Shown one piece after another: positions 56,422 through 64,000 of a stretch of 64,000 nt of DNA. The notes below the pieces were generated by a model. It was not told the DNA's origin and did no database searches. It was given only the letters and a program-made list of their open reading frames with translations. How positions within the stretch are numbered: the first letter of the stretch is position 1; each line of letters begins with the position of its first letter. A program made the translations under genes and the position numbers. Source of the stretch: Aphrophora alni (lineage: Eukaryota; Arthropoda; Insecta; Hemiptera; Aphrophoridae); the NCBI GenBank assembly GCA_963513935.1, contig OY740772.1:13548098-13612097 (forward strand), given 5' to 3'.

Positions 56422-57157
56422 GGTAAATGTTTACTTTAAGGTGGCGACGTATTTTATTTGTTTATCGTCTACTACATACCTTACTTCATAAGAATAAATA
56501 ATGTTTTCCTTTAGCCAATCACTATTTTTCACTGAAAAATCGCAATCAAATCTAACGTAGCCTATTTATAGGTTAACCATAATGACAATTGTTCACTTTT
56601 ACATCTCATGTTATTAAAGATATTTTAATCTATAATATCCGTGATCTAATTTCAAATTATTAACTTCAATAAACTTACGAAAGGTTTGGCCAGGTGGTTT
56701 TATATATATATATATATATAGGCCTATATATATATGGTTTGGCTAGGTGTTTATATATTATGAGGTTTGGCCAGGTGTTTATATATATAGCTACCTGGCC
56801 AAAGATATCGGGGTAAAAAAAGTAAGCAAATTATAAACTTCAAAAAACGTACGAAAGGTTAAGCCAGGTTAATAGAGATCTAGCTTAATCATTGTGTAAT
56901 TCGCATGTGTCAAACCATTTAATATTCTTATTTCTATTAGCCTATGTCTTGCCATTATGTGTAATCTATAAACCCCTCACTTTATATAGTTACAAATCAA
57001 TATGCACTAATCAACCTCACTATTTGATACTTTTTAATATTTTTTAGTGAAAAATAGTGATAGACGCAAGGAAATCATTATTTATTCTTATAAAGTAAGG
57101 TATGTAGTAGACGATAAAAAAATAAAATACAGTGCCACCTTAAAGTAAACATTTACC
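56422..57157. repeat. Inverted repeat between the two small TIR elements
   Basis: Left arm about 56422-56545 (GGTAAATGTTTACTTTAAGG, ATCGTCTACTACATACCTTA, TCACTATTTTTCACT) pairs with right arm about 57035-57157. The roughly 490-bp centre holds a GGTTTGGCCAGGTG minisatellite with AT runs. Confidence 0.72.
56689..56810. repeat. GGTTTGGCCAGGT minisatellite with (TA)n spacers
   Basis: GGTTTGGC(C/T)AGGTG followed by TTTATATATA occurs at about 56691, 56738 and 56763. A reverse-complement CACCTGGCCAAA-like piece (CTACCTGGCCAAAG) is at about 56791, so the array can fold on itself. Confidence 0.75.
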
Positions 57158-57386
57158 TATTTTTTCTTATATGAATAACTTTAACATCACACCAATTTGT
57201 GGATACTAACCTCCTTTTTGTTTCACATTTGACAAAAATTATTCGGAAAAGTTATGTGAACCAACAAATAATGCAAGATATGGATAAGTCAGTCCCCTTC
57301 ATAAAAATTCAAGTGTAGGTCCCCAATAGTTCATACTTGCCCCTAAAGTCCAAAATAGGTTATATGCTTAACATGGTTGAACAGTG

Positions 57387-57728
57387 GGTAATTATGTACC
57401 TATCTCCACATTTTAGTTGCTAAAAATCATGCAAACTTAAACCATTTACCTTGTTTGCCATTAATCAGATATTTTTTGATAACACTAGACAATTTTCAAG
57501 TCTCAAAATCCATAAATAGCCTATATCATTATTCTGGAATAATTATGTATGTTGTAAGAAACCTATAATTGGATATGGTTTACGCGATGCACATTATATC
57601 ACGACTACCACCATAATATTAGAAAATTGTTAAATTACAAAAAATATGTGATTAATGACAAACAAAGTAAATAGTTTGCATGATATTTAGCGACTTAAAT
57701 TCGGAGAGAAGTAGAATACATAATTACC
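57387..57728. mobile_element. Small TIR element, copy B (342 bp)
   Basis: Begins GGTAATTATGTACC and ends CATAATTACC. GCTAAAAATCATGCAAAC and CCATTTACCTTGTTTG on the left pair with CAAAGTAAATAGTTTGCATG and TATTTAGCG on the right. Same family as copy A. Confidence 0.72.
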
Positions 57729-59779
57729 GAACCGTGTATATACACCATTTGACACTTGACAGGCAGTAATGTATAATTTAATATTGTGTTTAGTAAGTTG
57801 GCTTCTTAGAAAAATGATTTTGAAACAATACATTTTTTCTTCTTATAATTATATATATTATGACTGATGATATTCATTTTATGTAATGGGAGGTAGAGTA
57901 TCACAGAACTTGAAATTCAGTTTTATCTATCTACTAACAACAGCCGTGGCTTCATCTGCTGGAATAGAAAAACAGTTTTTTTTCATTTGTTATAGTTTAT
58001 TCTAGTCTTTGTATTAAATTAGGATTGGACAAAGCATCAAAACAAGTGTTTTAAAGAATCAATGAAATCCGTAATTCATTTGCTTAAAAAATATTGAAGG
58101 AATTCTGATTTATTTATTTATTTTTTAAATAAATATTTTGCAAGCATTTAATGATTATTTAATTTGTTCTTTAAATTTTACCATTTACTATTATTTTATT
58201 ACAAAATGTTTAAATTTTACTCTTATTTAGTTTGCATTATCTAACTACAAAATAATAGATTAATGTCTTTAGATTAAAACATAGGGTATTTAATTTTAGG
58301 TAATCTGTGAATAGAATATACTATATAGTTAGGAAGTTATTTCTTATAACATGTACCATGTATATTGCAAAAAATATTAAAACACAATGATAATTAAAAA
58401 TAGAATTCTCAAAAAAAAAATTTTAAATCCGATTTAAATCAAACAAATCTGATTAATTAATTATATTTTTTTAATCATGATTTCTTTTCCCAACCCTATA
58501 TTCAATATACATAATTGGGGGAAACTAAATATATAGGCTACATTTAAAAAAACATAAATATTGACAATGTAGTATAGGGTAACTCTGTTTTGTCATTTTC
58601 TGAAAGATCGATTTGTGTCATATGCTATGATGTTGTTTTAATTATGTATAATGTGGATGTAGACTAAAGCATATAGTATAATTAATTGCAATTGTTACTT
58701 TAAAGAAAAGAAATAGCCTATCATATTGCAAATTAAATTAAAATTAAGATTTACCCAACTTAATTACAAATGTATTTATCTTTTAGTGCATCAACTGACT
58801 TGCAAATTACTTTAACACATTCAATTAGAACCAAGATTTACTAAAAATAATCTGATAACCAATTAAATTATTGAAAATGTCTTTGTTTTAGTACATTAGT
58901 TTGGGTAATTAAAAATGTAGGTATGAATAAAATTATAACCAAGATTTATTAACGTAACTTACAAATTTTAAATGCATGTCGGTTTTAACGTGAATAATTT
59001 CATGACTTATTTGAATATGTAATATAATAATACACAGACTTTTAGATTAATCAAAAATGTAGAGATTATGTTAGTGTTTGCAATAATCGCCACAAACAAC
59101 ATTTACACAACAACTAACAAGTTAGGATAGGTTATAATTAGATATTAGGCTACTATATTTTAGATTATACTAAAATCGAAAAATATAAGAATAATTTCTA
59201 CATAATGGACAAAAGGAAACTAAAACTCATATTCATTTAATATAAGATTCCTTACAATATAATTTTATATTTTCAAAAATAAATATAAGACCAACGTAAC
59301 TTTACTTGCTCATCAGCCGATATTCATAATTAAGGTTATAAACCTCACTTATGATAATATCAAAACTTAAAATTAAACAACACAAAATCTTTTTCAGTAG
59401 GCTACCTAATTTTCATTATCTATATTTTATATTTTAATAAATACAACTGTCTTCTAGTCAGTACCTTGCCTGCAGGATGTAGGGCCTATATTGATATTAC
59501 AAAAGTTATAACGTGATCAATAAATGTTCACGATATATTTATTCTACTTTGTATACTGTGGCTAAATAAAAACATTTTGATTTTTCTTCCCTCCCAGAAA
59601 TATTGATTTTCCATTTTGTCTTTAAGATTGTTTAGGCTACAGGTGTTAAAATTAAGGCCTCAAAAATTCTTATACAGATTATTTTTGTGTAAACTTACTT
59701 TAACTGACCATGGGTTCTCATCTAGTTACCATGACAAAAAATGGAAACCATTTTAAAACAGTTTTTTGTTCATATCTCA
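57729..59779. other. Intergenic sequence; nothing recognised
   Basis: Very AT-rich, no coding, RNA or repeat structure I can support. Confidence 0.4.
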
Positions 59780-60179
59780 TGTGTTATTCAACTTATAACA
59801 CAGAAAATGGGATGAAAATTTTTCAGAAATCAATTCTGTGTGTAATAATACCAACCCCACATCTCTATAATGACAAATAGTGTTGAAGTAATTGTTTAAA
59901 AAAATGTAATTTCCTTCCTCCCAAGAAAATATGATATTCGTATTATAGTTATGATGACTGTAAGCCTAAGTGAGATCAAGAAGCTAGTGTAGTCTTCTTC
60001 ACATGTACACTCGGACTGAGACACTGACACAAGCAAAGGGAATGAAGACTTTTTAATATACATCTACAAGGCCCATTATGACCTAGTGAACATCGAGAAA
60101 GTAGTGATATACACAATTCAGAAAACCTGTATAACAACTGTTTTAAACACACTTACCATACCGGATAAAAACCCTTTAT

Positions 60180-62246
60180 CACGTTCACTACTAAAAATTA
60201 ATTACATTAATCATAGGAAATGCGAAAAAAAATTGTTTGAAAACTTACCTTAAAATCATGCCAAAACATCAAAAACAGCTTGATAATGTTGCTAGATGCA
60301 ATATTTTCGGTATAGTGATGACGTCACATCCCGGCACTCTTATCCGAGTGGGCCGCTCCTGTTGCCAGTTCACTGATATGTCTGATGTAATACATAAACA
60401 CGTTCAAAAACTTGTTTTACTAAATAAAAAGCATATAAAAGTTTCTAGTCTTTCAATATGACAAAATTACTCATTTATATAATAATGTATATACAATATA
60501 TACTTTCCCACCCAACCCCCCTTTTGTGTTCTACTACACAGTTTCATGGAACTTCTCAAAACACCTAACCTCACATAGTCCCGGTTTGCCAGGACATACT
60601 CCACATACATAGGTTGTTTGTTTTCTTTTTCCTTCTCTAGTACGGCAGTCCTTCCTTTTTCTTCCTCCTTTACTATCTCTCTCTTCATTCTTCACTACAC
60701 AATGTACTGTGTTTCGGCCCGGAGTCAGCATAGGAACGGCTTCTTTTGGTGGTAAAAACTTTTCGATAACTTTCAACCGGAAGTCATACAACGATATTTT
60801 CCCATTATGCGCATTTTGTACAAATAAAATGCGTTTACCATGAGTATTTGTAAGAGATGCAAAAAGATCTTATGCCATCGCAGAGTATTTCTTTCGCATG
60901 GATAATAAGACATCATTTGATCTATGCGATCAACACCTTTCATATTAGCATTGTAGTACATGATTGGTTTAGGTATGATTTTTTTGTTGTTTTCGTTTGT
61001 TGGTAGTTTGAACCATTTCATTATCAAACTGAGTCGATAGGTAAAGAACCATTCTCTTGTCTCTCCACTTGGCAATCATTATGTTTTCGGAATAGTTAGC
61101 AACAATTTGGCCCTTGTTCAGATTGGCACTCTTTGTACCAGGTGGATCATGTTTCCTGTCCGATTTCAGTGTTCCAGTACAATATGTAGTTCTACAGAGT
61201 AGTTTGGAGGCTAGAATGAAACTATTATAGAAATTATCCATTAGCAAGAAAGGCTTTCATGAGCTCCAAACAATCTCTGCAGTTTGCACTGTCCTTTTTG
61301 CACATGCCAGCACATGTGTCTTTTTTTCCAGTCTATACATGGAATCTCAAAAGAAAGTCATCAGGTTCATTTACGGAATAAATTTTGATGTCATACTTAT
61401 GGCGCTTGCCCTTTATGTACTGGCGAAATACAAGTCTGCCATGTCAGTGCACCATCTCCTCGTCGATTTTCAGATCCTTATCAGGGTAATATACCTGCCT
61501 CATTTTATTATTAAAATAGTCAACCAATAACCTTATTTTATATAAGCGATCATTAGCAAGCTTTGGTCTCTCTTCTGTACCTGGCCGTGAAAAATGCAGG
61601 CACCACAGGATAAGAAGAAACCTGTCACGGCTCATATACTACCTAAAAAGAGGTAAATTGAACATGCGGCTTGTCTTCCAATAGTCCTGCAATATGATGA
61701 GACGAATAGATCCCGTATGAAGAAGCAATCCAATAAAAGTCTTGAATTCCTGCACTGTAATATCTTTTCAGGCATGTATTCTAGATTTTTGAGTGATTGT
61801 AGGGCCACAAAAAAACTCCAATGCGTATTGATTTGTTTCAGCAACTATTTCTTCCAAAAATACAATATTAAGGAGCGTATTGATATGTTCCTGTTGAACC
61901 GTCACTCTCTGAGAACTGTTCTTCAATAATTTCAGCTTCTTTATCGTCCGAAATGGCTAAATCTCAATGGTTTTACAAGTTCAGAACATAACACAGACCA
62001 AGAAAAAGACTAGTCACAAAACAGTGAGTATAACTAAAAAAAAAACGCACTGGGCGGGAAACTAACACGACTGAACTAACTCGTGGTATCAGTGTGAGGG
62101 GCGGAAAACGATAGGTCCACTCTCGTCAAAAGCTGAGCTTGCACTGAATCATAACATTGGCAGCTGCGCCGCCACTCGTGTGCGAGGGGTCCGCACCGTG
62201 AGCTAGTGCCACGTCCCTCACATGCGAGTGGCCCGCACGCAACGTG
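60180..62246 (-). mobile_element. piggyBac element, 2.07 kb, degenerate
   Basis: The right end reads GCCCGCACGCAACGTG before TTAA (62247-62250). The left end begins CACGTTCAC after TTAT (60176-60179), taken as a mutated TTAA. The ends therefore share CACGTT as the outermost bases. Near the right end there is a subterminal hairpin (GCCACTCGTGTGCGAGG facing CCTCACATGCGAGTGGC, about 62170-62232). A broken piggyBac transposase lies inside on the minus strand. The boundaries agree with the uninterrupted paralogous site at about 11745. Confidence 0.78.
60540..61975 (-). pseudogene. piggyBac transposase, multiple frameshifts
   Basis: Minus-strand pieces in order: acidic N-terminus SDDKEAEIIEEQFSESDGS near 61960; FLLILWCLHFSRPGT and RLLVDYFNNKM (61635-61500); LKIDEEMV with the first Asp; DNFYNSFILASKLL near 61247 with the second; and YNANMKGVDRIDQMMSYYPC near 60950 with the third. 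Last comes a Cys-rich tail TYVCGVCPGKPGLCEVRCFE, ending at about 60536. This is the DDD catalytic layout plus the C-terminal zinc-binding domain of piggyBac transposases. At least four reading-frame changes and a missing start codon make it non-functional. Confidence 0.82.
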
Positions 62247-62370
62247 TTAATCTACCAACAATTTAATATTTCCTATAAGGCTGAAGAAACCAACTTTGGG
62301 GCATTTACATTTAGAGCATCTACTGATATATGGGGTTGGTTAAGTACCATGGTGGCACCCATCAACTTTT

Positions 62371-62659
62371 TTTTATTTATTTATTTTTTTTTATAAATGT
62401 GATGATGTGTGCAGGATTTTGGTGGGATAAATGGCATAGACAATATCACAATAGTCACATATTAACAAAGGAGTGAAAACATTTTATTTAGAAACGTATG
62501 TACTGATAAACACTATTGTAGAAATTTCCCCCACTGGAAACATATTTTACATCCACGTTTAGCATAAGTAGTAAATATTATGCTTTGACCAAAAGTATGA
62601 AATTTTTTTTTAATGTGTTCGTTTTTAGTTTTGTATATTGTAAAATAATTTTTTAATGC

Positions 62660-62661
<2 letters not shown>
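62371..62661. other. AT-rich sequence; nothing recognised
   Basis: Short T- and A-rich stretches only. Confidence 0.4.

Positions 62662-62715
<54 letters not shown>
62662..62715. repeat. Poly(T) tract, 54 nt
   Basis: An unbroken T run. It may be the A-tail of a minus-strand retroposed copy, but no body was recognised to its left. Such a run is also prone to length error in assembly. Confidence 0.85.
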
Positions 62716-62718
<3 letters not shown>

Positions 62719-64000
62719 GTCACACTTGCGTCAAAATTATAAAAGAAATACTTATGATTTGATGTTAATTGCCTCACGTTGAAGTTCAAAATTATTTGTA
62801 TATTCTTTTTTAATTGTTTACCGAACTCTTTAAATCAAATTTATTTTTAAAAAATTACTATTTTCAAGATGGCTAACAGTTCTCTTTAATTAATATATTG
62901 TAGGCCTACCCTATTTTAATCCAGTAACACTTTATTTAATAAACACTACAGAAATAATTACAAGTAAATGCAATAACAAGAAAATTATTCATTTATTAAC
63001 AATATAATTCCTCTTTAACATAAACATCAGATTGGCATACATTATACATTCCTTGAAATTATTTTATCTAATATATATAGTTCCTAGTATCAATAGTTTA
63101 TGCTATTCCTTAACAGCAATTAAACATCTCTCTCAGGGTAATCGAGTACTGTCTCTTTAAAATGTGTGTGTATTCATTTAAATCTATTCCTTATAACTAT
63201 TACTTATTTTAAACATATACGTAAAACATACTAAAAAGAACCTGATTTAATACTAATTATCACAAATTAAACTTCAAATTATTTTTAAATGTTTCTCAGA
63301 ATTCTTCAAAAATTAACATTTAATTGTTCTTAAAAGTTTATTTCAACTTAAGAAGATCTGCGATCACTTAGAAACAAATTTTATATATAGCGATACCTGA
63401 AAATTCAATGGGGTCGGTTTTACCTTTTGGATTTCTTTTTCATAAAAATTATTAACATCACATTATTTATTTATTTCTTCTTCTTCTTCTTCTTTTACTT
63501 TTGATTTATTATAAATGTAGATTTGTAACTCTCACTTATTTCTTCTTTCATATTATTAAATTTGTTTGTAGCTATCCCAACTTTATATCGCTCCATCCAT
63601 ATCAAAATCAAACCCACTCTGCAGTCCTTCTTTAAAAGCTAAACCATTCCTGGGTACAAAGTTTTATTTTTATGATAGGTTACAGATTGTCACAGATTTT
63701 CGTATCCATTTTTCTACACACACTGTTACGTTCTAAATCTCGTTACGTTTATTCAACTTTAACCATTTTAATTTCCTCCTTTTTTAAACATTTAATTTTT
63801 CTCAGGTTCTTACATGATCTGTTATTATGACTATACTAAATAATTATTACTAGGTAAACATTTATTGTCTCTACACCCTTATTAGATTATTATTTATTTA
63901 TTAAATTAGAATGATTTAATTTTGTTTCCAGATTACATTTCATTTGAATCTTAATTTTTTATCTCTTTACATCAATTTACACGCCACTCTGAATTCTCCT
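62716..64000. other. AT-rich sequence with a (TTC)n patch; no gene seen
   Basis: A TTC repeat lies at about 63476-63495. No coding or structured RNA was recognised up to the window edge. Confidence 0.4.

Larger units (their letters stand above)
59780..62370 (+). repeat. Dispersed repeat split by a piggyBac insertion
   Basis: 59780-60175 and 62251-62370 are the two halves of the repeat seen unbroken at 11460-11860: ATCTACAAGGCCCAT, TATAACAACTGTTTTAAACAC and CCGGATAAAAACCC on the left; AATTTAATATTTCCTATAAGG and AAGTACCATGGTGGCACCCA on the right. Confidence 0.65.

Noticed and set aside
1..64000. tRNA, rRNA or snRNA genes
   Set aside because: Read for A/B-box-bearing cloverleaf and conserved rRNA words on both strands and saw none; a covariance search could still find one.

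Overview
The window looks like arthropod, most probably insect, nuclear DNA. It is AT-rich and intron-rich, and dense with decayed retrotransposons and DNA transposons. I cannot name the species; the repeat mix would fit a hemipteran-like genome, but that is a guess. No bacterial operons, rRNA, tRNA or CRISPR arrays were seen.

Two host genes are supported. (1) About 38 kb of the minus strand (39172 down to 1228, running off the left edge) is the 5' part of a NEURL4-type gene, a protein with many neuralized homology repeat (NHR) domains. I traced twelve exons by translation, AG/GT splice signals and unbroken phase. They encode 597 residues with three complete NHR domains; the rest of the gene is outside the window. 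(2) Head-to-head with it, 593 bp away on the plus strand, is an intact single-exon SLC35B1-type nucleotide(-sugar) transporter (39766-40788). The two probably share a bidirectional promoter.

The NEURL4 introns and the 23 kb to the right of SLC35B1 are a transposon graveyard. It contains: RTE-like, Jockey/CR1-like and RNase H-bearing LINE fragments; pogo/Tigger elements with TA duplications, two carrying a 75-bp internal tandem repeat; a degenerate piggyBac copy nested in another repeat, and a piggyBac-like MITE; several foldback elements; a roughly 250-bp interspersed repeat; and Penelope-like element (PLE) pieces with GIY-YIG remnants and terminal repeats.

The most interesting theme is a set of short RNA-like motifs in the PLE terminal repeats and in several compact foldbacks. 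They have the layout of minimal type I hammerhead ribozymes: stem I, a CUGANGA-like box, one extra pyrimidine, stem II, GAAA, a tiny palindromic stem III, the cleavage position, then the stem I return strand. The motif recurs in at least four sequence families (near 6.4, 17.4, 21.7/21.9/27.0, 27.25/28.6 and 45.7 kb), with paired stems kept although the bases differ. Hammerhead variants in PLE terminal repeats are known from the literature. What may be new here is the one-base variant and the small inverted foldbacks built around it.

Layout: 1-39.2 kb NEURL4 exons and TE-filled introns; 39.2-39.8 kb shared promoter; 39.8-40.8 kb SLC35B1; 41-50.9 kb LINEs, a minisatellite, a PLE foldback, a threefold tandem repeat, a CR1-like LINE and a Tigger MITE; 51-60 kb mostly plain AT-rich DNA with MITE/foldback clusters; 60-62.4 kb nested piggyBac; the rest AT-rich with nothing recognised.
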